64,000 nucleotides of DNA from Halomonas meridiana (GCF_009846525.1 NZ_CP024621.1:434001-498000); one strand, 5' to 3'. Shown: positions 42,533-52,147, counted from the stretch's first letter. Notes: generated by a model from the sequence alone, not told the origin. Numbers and translations: made by a program.

Positions 42533-44719
42533 ATGAAAACATCAACGCAGGCGACAGCGCCTACCTTTTTGACGCTGCGTGTTGAAGGCATGGACTGCGG
42601 CGGTTGTGAGCGCAAGGTCGTGTCGGCGCTAGAGCGGCTGGACGGCATTGAGGAAGTCACGGCAAGCTCGATCACGGGATCGGTGAAGATTCATCACCAC
42701 GATCACGGGGCCCCCTCGCGGAAGACCATTGAGGGCATCCTGAACGAACTAGGCTATCAAGTGGCTTCCCATGATGGCCAAACACACGCATCTGGCTCTG
42801 CATCCCCTTGGTGGCAAACCGCTAAAGGGCGCTTGGTCATTATCACAGGAAATCTGCTGATAGTGGCCTTCGCGCTTCGTTTAGCATGGCCTGCGCTGGG
42901 CAATGTGCCTTTCATTCTGGCCACGCTGGTCGGCTTAATGCCCATTGCGCAGAGTGCCTGGGGCGCCCTCAAGATGCGCAACCCCTTTACCATCGAGATG
43001 CTGATGTGCATCGCTGCGCTTGGCGCATTGGCCATCAATGCTGCCGCTGAAGCTGCGATGGTCGTGTTCTTGTTCGCCGTAGGTGAGCTACTCGAAGGGG
43101 TAGCTGCTTCACGGGCGCGCCGCAGTATCTCAGCCTTGGCAAATTTAACACCCTCAACGGCGAGGCTGATGGACAATGGCCATCTGCGTGACGTCTCGGC
43201 GGAGTCACTTAAACCCGGCCAGCGTGTGCTGGTGCGGCCCGGTGATCGCGTTCCCTGCGATGGACGCATCCTGGTGGGCACCTCCGACATTGACGAGTCG
43301 CCGGTAAACGGCGAGTCCATACCCCGTTCGCGAGCGCCTGGTGATGACATTTTTGCTGGCACAGTGAATCTTGATGCCGCCCTGGAGGTGGAGGTAACAC
43401 GAGGCGCTGATGACAATACGATCGCACGCGTTATTCGCCTGGTTGAAGAAGCACAGGCCGCCAAGGCACCGATAGCACGCTTTATTGATCGTTTTGCGTA
43501 TTACTATATGCCCGCCGTCGTCTTACTCGCCCTCCTGATGGCGATAGTGCCACCGCTGGTATCGACCATGGCATGGTCGGAGTCGATTTACCGTGCGTTA
43601 GCATTGCTGTTAATCGCATGCCCCTGCGCATTAGTCATTTCCACCCCAGCCGCCATCGCCGCAGGCCTCTCGGCGGGCGCTCGGCGCGGCCTACTGATCA
43701 AAGGGGGAGCCGTTCTTGAACAGTTAGGTAAGCTTCGCTTGGTGGCATTAGATAAAACGGGCACCCTCACTGCGGGTACCCCAAGAGTCACAGATGTGGA
43801 GTCTTGGATCGCTGAGGAAGACGATAACAGCGTATTGCGGCTCGCCGCTGCGATAGAGCGAGATTCCAGTCACCCTATCGCCACGGCTATCGTTGAGCAT
43901 GCCCGACAATCGGGCCTAAACCTCCCCACCGCCACCGGCAGCCGCGCTCTGGCGGGGCGCGGTGTCTCAGGCCAGGTGGAGGGTCGCGAGCTGAGCTTAA
44001 TGACGCCTCGTCACCTTCACGAGAAAGTCATCCTGGAGGAAAGTCTCAGTGCTCGGATTATCGCGTTAGAAGAAGCCGGTAAGAGCCTCGCTCTCCTCGT
44101 CGAAGGCGAGCGTTTGTTGGGCTTGATCGCTGTTCGCGATGAGCCACGCGAAGATGCCCTTGAAGGCCTAGCGGCGCTATCCCGTTTAGGCGTACAGGCG
44201 GTCATGCTCAGCGGTGATAATGCCCGCACCGTCGCTGCCACTGGGGGTCGCTTAGGCATTGAAGCGTACGGCGAACTAATGCCTGAAGACAAGGCAGCGT
44301 ATGTTCGAGACTGGCAAGCGACAGGTCGTGGCCCCATCGGTAAAGTAGGCGATGGCATCAACGATGCACCGGCACTCGCGGCAGCCGATGTGGGTATCGC
44401 GATGGGTGGCGGCACGGATGTGGCGTTGGAAACCGCCGATGCAGCCTTGCTCAAGAACCGCGTTACCGGCATCGCTGAGCTGATAGACCTCTCTCGTGCC
44501 ACGCTACGCAATGTGAAAACCAACGTTGTTCTCGCCCTTGGCTTAAAAGCCATTTTCCTGGTCACCACAGCGCTGGGTATTACCGGTATGTGGATTGCGG
44601 TGATGGCCGATACCGGTGCTACCGTCCTGGTGACGTTGAACGCCATGCGACTGCTGGGTTATCGCTTTTCGCCCAGTACCGCATTGACAGGCCTGTCACA
44701 AGGAAAAACAACGTCATGA
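42533..44719 (+). CDS. Zn/Cd/Pb-exporting P1B-type ATPase (ZntA/CadA/PbrA-like)
   Basis: 728 residues. One N-terminal HMA domain (GMDCGGCERKV), a His-rich linker (HHHDHGAPS), ACPCALV in helix 6, VNGESIPR, DKTGTLTAG, SSHPIATAI and GDGINDAPALAAADVGIAMGGGTDVALE. Helix 8 carries the Asp of MADTGATVLVTLNAMRLL, as in ZntA. Just before the hinge it reads GPIGKVGDGIN, where Lys replaces the usual Met. It overlaps lspA as ATGA, the layout of the pbrABC lead operon with its signal peptidase. Confidence 0.95.
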   Translation: MKTSTQATAPTFLTLRVEGMDCGGCERKVVSALERLDGIEEVTASSITGSVKIHHHDHGAPSRKTIEGILNELGYQVASHDGQTHASGSASPWWQTAKGRLVIITGNLLIVAFALRLAWPALGNVPFILATLVGLMPIAQSAWGALKMRNPFTIEMLMCIAALGALAINAAAEAAMVVFLFAVGELLEGVAASRARRSISALANLTPSTARLMDNGHLRDVSAESLKPGQRVLVRPGDRVPCDGRILVGTSDIDESPVNGESIPRSRAPGDDIFAGTVNLDAALEVEVTRGADDNTIARVIRLVEEAQAAKAPIARFIDRFAYYYMPAVVLLALLMAIVPPLVSTMAWSESIYRALALLLIACPCALVISTPAAIAAGLSAGARRGLLIKGGAVLEQLGKLRLVALDKTGTLTAGTPRVTDVESWIAEEDDNSVLRLAAAIERDSSHPIATAIVEHARQSGLNLPTATGSRALAGRGVSGQVEGRELSLMTPRHLHEKVILEESLSARIIALEEAGKSLALLVEGERLLGLIAVRDEPREDALEGLAALSRLGVQAVMLSGDNARTVAATGGRLGIEAYGELMPEDKAAYVRDWQATGRGPIGKVGDGINDAPALAAADVGIAMGGGTDVALETADAALLKNRVTGIAELIDLSRATLRNVKTNVVLALGLKAIFLVTTALGITGMWIAVMADTGATVLVTLNAMRLLGYRFSPSTALTGLSQGKTTS

Positions 44720-45219
44720 GAACAGCGCAACACGACAGCCCTTCACGACGTTGGCCATGGTTCACATTTGCTTGCGTGTTGGCTCTAGCCGATCAACTGG
44801 TCAAAGAAATCGTGCATGCCCAGATGTCGTTTGGCCAAGTCATTCCGCTAACACCGTTTTTTAACTGGGTTTACACCGGTAATACAGGGGCCGCTTTCAG
44901 CTTTCTCGCGGAGGCAGGTGGTTGGCAGCGCTACCTCTTTCTTGGTTTAGCGTTGGTGGTGGTCGTCGTATTGCTCGTGCAGCTATGCAAACCCAAGCCG
45001 CGCTTGGAAGCCTGTGCGTACAGTCTGATTCTTGGCGGCGCACTCGGTAATACCGTTGATCGCTTAGCGCGTGGGTACGTCGTCGACTACCTGGATGTTT
45101 ACTGGGGCGAATGGCATTGGCCCGCCTTTAACATGGCCGATATCGCGCTGTTTGCAGGTGTATTGATGTTCGCAGTGGCGTTATGGCGTGAAAGTCCTGC
45201 TTTTAAGCGCGCTGAGTAA
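44716..45219 (+). CDS. lspA: lipoprotein signal peptidase II
   Basis: 167 residues from the ATG at 44716. Four helices and all family motifs: GNTGAAFSFL, GGALGNTVDRLARGYVVDYLDV with the first catalytic Asp and FNMADIALFAG with the second. Known role: cutting the signal peptide from diacylglyceryl-modified prolipoproteins. In lead-resistance operons a fused or linked LspA (PbrC) is typical. It is translationally coupled to the ATPase. Confidence 0.94.
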   Translation: MRTAQHDSPSRRWPWFTFACVLALADQLVKEIVHAQMSFGQVIPLTPFFNWVYTGNTGAAFSFLAEAGGWQRYLFLGLALVVVVVLLVQLCKPKPRLEACAYSLILGGALGNTVDRLARGYVVDYLDVYWGEWHWPAFNMADIALFAGVLMFAVALWRESPAFKRAE

Positions 45220-45223
45220 CGGT

Positions 45224-46756
45224 ATGGATTCGGTCGATCAAGAAAAAAAATATACGCTTTTTGCTGGGCGACCCTCACCAATAGTCGATTGCGTTGTAGC
45301 GCTAGCCGCTGGGGTATTGACCACCTTGAGTGCCGCCCCCTTTTCTCTATGGTGGCTTGGTCTAGTGGCCGTGGCACTGGTCTATTGGAAGATACAGTCG
45401 CTAACGCCCGCCATGGCCACCCTGCGTGGGTGGTGCTATGGGGTAGGCCTGTTCGGTTCTGGCACATCATGGGTCTTCGTTGCTATTCACGATTTCGGTG
45501 GCACCGGGGCCTTGGTGGCGATGCTCCTCACCACTCTTTTTGTCAGCGCTCTGGCGCTCTTCTTTGCAATCCCCTTTGGGCTCTATCGACGCATCGCGGG
45601 GCCACGGTTCGCCTTTCTTAGCTTTGCCGGTATGTGGGTGATGAGCGAATGGCTACGCACCTGGTTGCTCACCGGCTTTCCCTGGTTATTGTTAGGCACC
45701 TCTCAGATAGATTCTCCATTAGCCCCATGGGCGCCCGTTGGTGGTGTGTACTTGCTGTCACTCATGACCGCGCTGACAGGTACGTTAGGGGTAGAGGTAC
45801 TGCGTCGCCGCTGGGTTTTCCTCGTCCCAATCGCCGCCTTGTGGATCGTTCCATTCCTATTGCCCGCCCAATGGACAACCCCTGCTGGCAAGCCCATCCG
45901 GGTGGCATTGCTGCAAGGGAATCTTGATCAGCGCATTAAGTGGACTGCCCAAGGGCAGCGCGAGGCGGTCAATATCTACACAACAATGACACAAGAGCAA
46001 GCAAGGGACATTGATCTCATCGTTTGGCCCGAGGCAGCCCTTCCCATGCTTGAGCAGGAAGCACAGCGAATACTGGAGCAAGTAGCGTCCGACCTGGGGC
46101 CTAACACCGCCTTGTTGACCGGCATTTTGCAACGCGACAGTGAAGGGCGCTCTTATAACAGCGTCATAGGGCTAAATGATGTGCAGGGCGAATACCAGAA
46201 AGCGCACTTAGTACCCTTTGGCGAGTATTTGCCATTCCAAAGCCTCCTCGCTGACACCCTTGCTTTTTTCGACTTGCCAGCACCCCGCCTGACCCCAGGG
46301 TCAGACGGACAGGCTCCGTTACACGTGGCTGGAACCACCATTGGCACTGCCATCTGTTACGAGATCATTTTCGCCGACCATGTCGCCCAACAGGCGCGTA
46401 ATGCCGAGCTGCTATTCACGGTTTCCAACGATACGTGGTTTGGGCGTTCCATTGGCCCACACCAACATCTTCAAATGGCGCGTCTACGTGCCTTAGAAAA
46501 TGGTCGTCACCTACTTCGAGCTACCAGTAATGGCGTGACGGCCATCATCGATTCACAAGGTCACGTCACAGCCCGTGCCCCACAGTTTGAACAGGCCAGT
46601 TTAACTGGCGAGGTGACCCCGATGCAGGGCCTAACTCCTTTCACACGCACCGGTAGTGGCCCCGCTTGGATACTCGCTGCCTTGCTGACGCTGCTCGGAT
46701 TACAACTCAACTTATCTCGATCAAAAAACGACGCATTAGATGAAAAAGGAACCTAG
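45224..46756 (+). CDS. lnt: apolipoprotein N-acyltransferase
   Basis: About 510 residues from the ATG at 45224, 5 bp past the lspA stop; an ATG at 45188 overlapping lspA is possible. Six to seven N-terminal helices precede a nitrilase-like domain with the catalytic triad Glu in WPEAALPM, Lys in QKAHLVPFGEYLPF and Cys in TAICYEIIFAD. Known reaction: N-acylation of the lipoprotein Cys. A relic of another lnt lies at 20.5 kb. With lgt at 27 kb, the island holds a full lipoprotein maturation set. Confidence 0.94.
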   Translation: MDSVDQEKKYTLFAGRPSPIVDCVVALAAGVLTTLSAAPFSLWWLGLVAVALVYWKIQSLTPAMATLRGWCYGVGLFGSGTSWVFVAIHDFGGTGALVAMLLTTLFVSALALFFAIPFGLYRRIAGPRFAFLSFAGMWVMSEWLRTWLLTGFPWLLLGTSQIDSPLAPWAPVGGVYLLSLMTALTGTLGVEVLRRRWVFLVPIAALWIVPFLLPAQWTTPAGKPIRVALLQGNLDQRIKWTAQGQREAVNIYTTMTQEQARDIDLIVWPEAALPMLEQEAQRILEQVASDLGPNTALLTGILQRDSEGRSYNSVIGLNDVQGEYQKAHLVPFGEYLPFQSLLADTLAFFDLPAPRLTPGSDGQAPLHVAGTTIGTAICYEIIFADHVAQQARNAELLFTVSNDTWFGRSIGPHQHLQMARLRALENGRHLLRATSNGVTAIIDSQGHVTARAPQFEQASLTGEVTPMQGLTPFTRTGSGPAWILAALLTLLGLQLNLSRSKNDALDEKGT

Positions 46757-46758
46757 CG

Positions 46759-47853
46759 ATGCTCTCTGTAAATAACGCAGCAATACTTAAGAGACTCCTC
46801 CCATGGCCAATGCAGATGGGCTTCATAATGAGTGTGATGGTTTCGTCTCTGGCATGGCTCCCTGTCGCCATGGCGGCACAACCTTCCACTACCCAGGAGA
46901 CGGAATGGCCCAAGGGGCATTACCCGCTACCTGAAGAAGGCAATATTATCGGAGAGGCTGACACCTTCATCGTGAAGGATTACGACGATACCTTGATAGA
47001 TATTGCCAAGCGTCACAACCTTGGCTATTTGGAGATGACCCGTGCAAATCCAGAGGTCAGCATCTGGGTCCCAGGGGTGGGCACGGAAGTAACTATTCCA
47101 GGACGTTTCATCCTGCCGAATGTCGAACGTACTGGGGTCGTCATCAATATCGCCGAGCTGCGGCTTTACTACTACCCAGATGTCAAAAACGGTGAGACAC
47201 CGCGCGTTGAGACCTATCCTATCGGCATCGGTCGCGAAGGGTTTGATACCCCTCTCGGTGTGACCGAGACCACCATGAACATTAAAAACCCCGCATGGTA
47301 CCCGCCTGAGTCGGTAAAACGTGAAGCTGAAGCACGCGGCGAAACCGCGCCAAGTGTTGTCCCGCCCGGCCCCGATAACCCGCTGGGAGACCACGCCATT
47401 ATCTTAGGCTTCGATGGCTATTTGATTCACGGTACCAACCAGCCCGATGGCATTGGCATGCGTGCAAGCCGTGGCTGTATACGCATGTTGCCTGACGATA
47501 TTGAATCAATTTTTGACCGCATACCGGCGGGCACCCAGGTCAATATCATCAACCAACCTATTAAAATCGGTTGGGACAACGGACAGCCGCTGGTACAGGC
47601 ATTTCCACCGCTTGGAGAAGAAGAGCATAGTATGGCGGCACTCTCAGAGACCGTGACACGCCTCAACCAATACAATGTCGATAACGTAAACGTCGATTAC
47701 GAGCAGCTCAGCGACGTCCTGTCATTCTCCAGCGGGCTTATAACCCTCCTACATCCTAACCCGGAACAGGAGCCACAGCGTCACAGCCCCGAAGAGAAGG
47801 CTATCGAGGGCATTTATGAAGAACTGGTTTTGACGTCATCTCAACGATCATGA
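46759..47853 (+). CDS. L,D-transpeptidase (YkuD family) with LysM-like domain
   Basis: 364 residues with an N-terminal export signal (about 20-40, cleavage after VAMA). A LysM-like region (DTFIVKDYDDTLIDIAKRHNLGYLEMTRANP) is followed by the YkuD domain with IHGTNQP and SRGCIRMLPDDIE (catalytic His and Cys). Known roles: 3-3 crosslinks in peptidoglycan or attaching lipoprotein. It begins 2 bp after lnt, so lspA, lnt and this gene form one unit: Braun-type lipoprotein attachment under metal stress is an attractive but unproven idea. Confidence 0.9.
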   Translation: MLSVNNAAILKRLLPWPMQMGFIMSVMVSSLAWLPVAMAAQPSTTQETEWPKGHYPLPEEGNIIGEADTFIVKDYDDTLIDIAKRHNLGYLEMTRANPEVSIWVPGVGTEVTIPGRFILPNVERTGVVINIAELRLYYYPDVKNGETPRVETYPIGIGREGFDTPLGVTETTMNIKNPAWYPPESVKREAEARGETAPSVVPPGPDNPLGDHAIILGFDGYLIHGTNQPDGIGMRASRGCIRMLPDDIESIFDRIPAGTQVNIINQPIKIGWDNGQPLVQAFPPLGEEEHSMAALSETVTRLNQYNVDNVNVDYEQLSDVLSFSSGLITLLHPNPEQEPQRHSPEEKAIEGIYEELVLTSSQRS

Positions 47854-48212
47854 CATTCACACAAAAAGCCCATTGAGCGCTGACATGCAGGTTGGGGAAG
47901 GCAGCCCCCTGCTAATAAGATGGGGAGACTCATTTCAACTTGTGCTTTTCGTAAGGTGCATTTTCCAGATTAGGCGTTCCGTCTCACTCAGCTATGATGC
48001 CGTCCTTCTAAACCTTAAATTGACACGATGATTGAGCATATTTCATTCAAAAATTAGCTGGTCACTGTCCAGAGAGGCCCATACGTTCAAGCACACTAAG
48101 CCTAAGAAGGAAAATGTTCCCTGCGAAGCTTCTGTGATGAATGCAGTAAAGTAGGCATTACTCGTGGTGATTTAACCTAATAGGCATCTATTAATTTGTC
48201 AGCCTTAATGTG
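47854..48212. other. 360-bp intergenic stretch
   Basis: AT-richer sequence between the convergent transpeptidase gene and the broken nreB. I see no convincing ORF, RNA or clear terminator stem. Confidence 0.5.
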
Positions 48213-49574
48213 TCACGAAGGCCATCGTATATAGTGGTTATCAATGACAAATATGTGCCGATGCACATTTTTGAGATGATGGTGGGAATGGCTATGAGGT
48301 TCCGGCCCCTCCCACCCTTCATGCTCGTGTTGATGGTGTTCATCGTGATAGTGAAGATGGCTATGACGTATAGGCGAGTGCTCGTGCGCAATCTCTATTG
48401 TATCTCGACGATGCCAAGCAAGCATCGCAAGCCCTGTCGCCGTTAAAGCTACTGTCCCGTGCAAAGCGAACGTTCCCGTCAGCCCCAGTTTTACCCCCAG
48501 CCAGCCTGCCAACAGATAGGTGATCAACCAGCAACAGTGGGACAATGAGAATTGGGCAGCAAATAGCACTGGGCGATCCTCAGGCTGGCAAGAACGCTTG
48601 AGCAAGCGCCCTGCAGGGGGCATGACCATCGAAGCGCCTGCACCCAGTAGCAACCATAGCCCGACAAGTCCCGCAAACGATGTGCCTCAAGTAGAGACCG
48701 AACGCCATGATAATGCCACCAAGCATCATGACTGGTCGTTCAGGCAATCGATCCAGTACCTTGGGTAGCAGTAAGGCCACCAGCATGGAGCCCCCGCCTG
48801 CAGCCGCAAATGCCAAAGCTACTTCTTTCTCGCCAAGCCCCAACATAGAGCGAACAAGCACTACCGTATTGACGATCTGCATCGCTCCGGCGGCTGAGAC
48901 CGCAAAGTTCAACGCCAACAGACCCCGCAGACGAGGTGTTTTAAGATAAATCCGTATGCCGTGAGAAACGCGACGCTAAACGCCGGAAATTTCTTCTAGT
49001 GATAGTGACTCAGGCAACATCACCGATATAACCAGGGAGGCAGAGATCATGAACGCCAGGGCGTTGAGTACAAACAGGACATCAAAACTCATCACCATCA
49101 GCGATGCTGCTGCCACCATCGGGCTAAGAAGGTTCTCTAAGTCGTAGGCAAGGCGTGACAGGGATAATGCTCGCGTGTATTGCTCCTCGTTTTCTAGGAT
49201 GTCCGGTATTGTCGCCTGGAAAACGGGTGTGAAGCCTGCTGAGCAAGCATTGAGTAGAAAGATCAGCACATAGATTTGCCACACTTCTGTAACGAAAGGC
49301 AGTGCGCAAACCACGGATGCTCGCAGCAAGTCGAGGCTAACCAACAACGTGTGTCGAGGTAGGCGTGAGGCGTAAGCACCACCAGTGGAGCAATGCCCAC
49401 GTAGGCGACCATCTTAATCGCCAGCGCTGTGCCTAGTACGACACCCGCCTGCCCCTCAGTAAAATCATGAACCAGTAACGCTAGGGCAACGGTGGTCAGA
49501 CCGGTGCCAATCATTGCAATGACCTGAGCGAAAAAGAGATGGCGATAGACGCGATGGGCGAGTACATCGAGCAT
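48213..49574 (-). pseudogene. nreB: NreB-like nickel efflux protein (MFS), disrupted
   Basis: Pieces in order: MLDVLAHRVYRHLFFAQVIAMIGTGL... from 49574; a frameshift near 49360-49375; LLVSLDLLRASVVCALPF... to an in-frame TAG at about 48986-48990 where Trp is expected; the same frame goes on RRVSHGIRIYLKTPRLRGLLALNFAVS; another frameshift near 48660-48690; then LLGAGASMVMPPAGRLL and a His-rich tail (HSHLHYHDEHHQHEHEG, HSHSHHH). The MFS fold with a His-rich C-terminus is the NreB pattern. With at least three lesions, this is truly inactive rather than misread. Confidence 0.8.
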
Positions 49575-49614
49575 AGAGCGTTCCTCAAGCAAGTGAGGGG
49601 GGGCTTGGATGTAT

Positions 49615-49890
49615 TTACAGGTAGCGGGCAATGGCCTTGAACTCTTCAGCCCGCGCCCGCTGCGTTTGATCCTGAGAGCCCAAGGCATTCTCTAGACAGT
49701 GATCGATATGATCTAAAACCAAGGCACGTTTGGCCTGTTGAATAGCTTTCTCAACCGCATGAAGCTGCTGGGCAATTTCCAGACAGTGGCGACCACCCTC
49801 TATCATCTGCGTCACGCTCGAAAGGTGCCCCCGAGCCCGGTTTAAGCGCTTGATGATATCGGGATGTGACTGGTGTGTATGTATTGTCAT
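49615..49890 (-). CDS. nreA: CsoR/RcnR-family nickel regulator NreA-like
   Basis: 91 residues, all helical. The RcnR/NreA pattern is clear: HPDIIKRLNRARGHLSSVTQMIEGGRHCLEIAQQLHAVEKAI with the metal Cys, and DHIDHCL with the two metal His. An early His cluster (MTIHTHQSH) completes a Ni/Co type site. Known role: repressor released by nickel. It stands before nreB on the same strand, and a CCCC/GGGG palindrome lies upstream. Confidence 0.88.
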   Translation of the reverse strand: MTIHTHQSHPDIIKRLNRARGHLSSVTQMIEGGRHCLEIAQQLHAVEKAIQQAKRALVLDHIDHCLENALGSQDQTQRARAEEFKAIARYL

Positions 49891-49912
49891 TTCTTTCCCT
49901 TATTTTATTCCT

Positions 49913-49929
49913 ATCCCCCTGGAGGGGAT
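49913..49929. promoter_or_regulatory. putative CsoR/RcnR-type operator
   Basis: A perfect palindrome ATCCCC-N5-GGGGAT, 23 bp above the nreA start and in the divergent gap with the His-rich gene at 50017. G/C-tract palindromes are known targets of RcnR/CsoR proteins, so NreA may control both directions. Confidence 0.65.
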
Positions 49930-50016
49930 GTTAATCTATTGCCGCTACGCGGCGCTACAGCGTAAGCAAACTGTTATTTACATTTTTACCGTCAATTTTT
50001 GTCCTGGGCGCTTTAA

Positions 50017-50382
50017 ATGCCCAATCGGCTGCGCCACCGTCTTCGCTATCTGACCCTGCTATTGCTGTTTTTGCCTAGCCTACTTCTTACCAGTGTGGGC
50101 GAAGCGAGTGCACATGGCGCAATGAGCATGGTTGGCGTTGAGTCATCTCACCATGAGAGTGTGCAGAATGGCCATGGGCATACCCATGGCCACATGCATG
50201 AAGACGGTCGCCAACTCCCTCATGAGAGCGGCAGTCACTTCCACGAACAAGCGGACCGGTTGGGGGCGAGCATTGCCATCGCACTCAACGTCCGTCATGC
50301 CCTGCGGCTAGGCGAACGACGCGCTTTTCCCCTGCGTCGAGTCTACCGCTTGGAGCGGCCTCCACGGCCAGTCGTCGCTTGA
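50017..50382 (+). CDS. His-rich exported protein (unrecognised)
   Basis: 121 residues with a signal peptide ending about GEASA. The mature middle part is full of His (ESSHHESVQNGHGHTHGHMHEDGRQLPHES), a probable Ni or Zn binding stretch, followed by an Arg-rich tail. Similar proteins accompany HupE/UreJ-type nickel permeases. It precedes the hupE-like gene by 55 bp. Confidence 0.6.
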   Translation: MPNRLRHRLRYLTLLLLFLPSLLLTSVGEASAHGAMSMVGVESSHHESVQNGHGHTHGHMHEDGRQLPHESGSHFHEQADRLGASIAIALNVRHALRLGERRAFPLRRVYRLERPPRPVVA

Positions 50383-50389
50383 TGACTGG

Positions 50390-50408
50390 GGCCATCCATC
50401 GGATGGCC
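50390..50408 (+). other. perfect hairpin between the His-rich and hupE genes
   Basis: GGCCATCC-ATC-GGATGGCC, an 8-bp stem with a 3-base loop and no T run. It may stabilise mRNA or reduce read-through. Confidence 0.45.
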
Positions 50409-50437
50409 AAGACTAACGACAGACCCGTGGAGGTTGC

Positions 50438-51172
50438 ATGTTTCCATCCCAAGTAAGGGGTGTGCTCGGCTTGCCTATGATGAACCGACGCCACGCCTTA
50501 GCCTTTCTAACCCTGCTGTTAATGCTACTGGGCGCCAGTGGCGAGGCGCTTGCTCACGCGGTGGCTGAAGGTGACAAGGGCTATATCCAGGAGATCTATG
50601 GCGTTCATCTGCTCTCGTTTATGTATCTCGGTGCCAAGCACATGGTGACGGGGTATGACCACATCCTGTTTTTGTTAGGGATCATCTTTTTCCTCTACCG
50701 AATGCAGCATATCGCCATTTACGTCAGCCTCTTTGCCATCGGTCACTCGGCAACCATGCTGTTAGGGGTGTACTTCAATATCGGCATCAATAGCTATCTG
50801 ATCGACGCCATCATCGGACTCTCCGTTGTTTATAAGGCGCTCGATAACATCGGTGCGTATCAGCGTTGGTTCGGCTTTCAGCCCAACACTAAGGTAGCCA
50901 CGTTGGTTTTTGGTCTGTTTCATGGCTTTGGCCTGTCGAGCAAGATCATTGAATACGATATCTCGCCCGATGGTCTCGTCCCTAACCTCCTGGCATTCAA
51001 CGTAGGCGTAGAGATCGGCCAGCTACTGGCATTGAGCGCCATTCTCATTGTGATGGGCTTCTGGCGACGTACTACTGGCTTCTTACGCCACGCGTATACC
51101 GCCAACGTCGCCATGATGTGTGCTGGTTTTATGCTGGTGGGTTATCAACTGACCGGCTATTTCATTGCTTAA
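50438..51172 (+). CDS. HupE/UreJ-family permease-like membrane protein
   Basis: 244 residues from the ATG at 50438, which has GTGGAGG upstream. After a signal-like helix the mature part has about six helices: FMYLGAKHMVTGYDHILFLLGIIFF (conserved HxxxGxDH nickel motif), FAIGHSATMLLGV and LFHGFGLSSKIIEY. Known relatives carry Ni or Co ions. Position between a His-rich protein and an anchor protein, next to nreA, fits nickel transport. Confidence 0.85.
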   Translation: MFPSQVRGVLGLPMMNRRHALAFLTLLLMLLGASGEALAHAVAEGDKGYIQEIYGVHLLSFMYLGAKHMVTGYDHILFLLGIIFFLYRMQHIAIYVSLFAIGHSATMLLGVYFNIGINSYLIDAIIGLSVVYKALDNIGAYQRWFGFQPNTKVATLVFGLFHGFGLSSKIIEYDISPDGLVPNLLAFNVGVEIGQLLALSAILIVMGFWRRTTGFLRHAYTANVAMMCAGFMLVGYQLTGYFIA

Positions 51173-51188
51173 TTAAGGGGAGTCCCCG

Positions 51189-52005
51189 ATGTATAACACT
51201 GATCTTCCAACCCGTGCCGAACTGCCGTCAACGGGTAAGTTACTTCGCTCTACGTTGATGGCCGCCGTTATTGCCGTCGCTTTGCTGATCACCGTCGTGC
51301 TGCCCTGCTGAGTATGTCATTGACCCCACCGGCGCTGGGCGCATGTTGGGGCTGACTGAGATGGGAGAAATCAAAACCCAGCTGGCTGAGGAAGCCGAGC
51401 TTGACCAGGCCAACGATCAAGCCAGTGCCCAGCAGGCGTCTCAACCCACTGCATCTCAAGAGATCGTCAGTGATAGTCAGCCTGCAACGGTAAATGGTGC
51501 TGATGCTCAGACTGCGACGCCCAAGACAGAGATCGCTCCCCAAACAGCCAATTCTCCCTCAGCAAGTGATCCAGTCGCACCTTCACCGGCCGATTCTGAA
51601 AGGGTGATGACCGACGCCAGCGTGGCGCTGGCGGAAGCATTGGCTTCCGAGGAAGCCGCTTCCCAGATGGCGCAAGCGGAAGAAGCGTCTCCATGGAGTG
51701 ATGAGGTGAGCTTTACCCTGACGCCAGGGGAAGGCACGGAGTACAAACTCACCATGCAAGAAGGGGCAGTTGCTACCTTTGCCTGGGTCTCCGAAGGTGG
51801 CCCCGTCAACTTTGACACGCACGGTGATGGCAATGGGAGCTCCATTAGCTATGAGAAAGGCCGTGGCGTGCCCGAGGATGAAGGTGAGCTTGAAGCTGCT
51901 TTCACCGGCAATCATGGCTGGTTCTTCCGCAACCGTAATGACAACGACGTGACCATTGTCTTGCGTGTGGGAGGAGATTACGGCGAGTTAGTGAAGGCCC
52001 TGTAA
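51189..52005 (+). CDS. transmembrane anchor protein, split by a one-base frameshift
   Basis: It starts ATG at 51189 with AGGGGAG upstream. The first 38 residues contain the anchor helix (LMAAVIAVALLITVVLP), then at CCC 51303-51305 an extra C shifts the frame; the sense continues AEYVIDPTGAGRMLGLTEMGEIKTQLAEEAE to 52005. The middle is an Ala/Ser/Gln-rich spacer and the C-terminal domain (YKLTMQEGAVATFAWVSEGGPVNFDTHGDG) is conserved-looking. Corrected length is 271 residues. Such anchor proteins commonly follow hupE-like genes; function unknown. Confidence 0.75.
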
Positions 52006-52103
52006 CGGATTAGCCCCTAGTGTTCTCTTGAGTGCTAGAGGCGTACTTTGTACTAGCGTAAAGTGTTCGTTAGTGGCCTTAATTGATTAACTTGCAGCTT
52101 GCG

Positions 52104-52147
52104 ACGTCACCCCCTGCTTGAGTAGTGCTACACTTTAGAGTCCCTCA
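52104..52147 (+). mobile_element. end fragment of the IS type found at 0.6-1.8 kb
   Basis: About 44 bases (CGACGTCACCCCC...TACACTTTAGAGTCC) match, in the opposite orientation, the orfA-side end of the decayed IS at 1748-1790. The interior of this copy is gone; the intact IS of another type starts 22 bp further on. Confidence 0.75.

Noticed and set aside
48191..48446. Short frames on both strands over the His-rich end of nreB
   Set aside because: They are shadow readings of the His-rich tail of the broken nreB.
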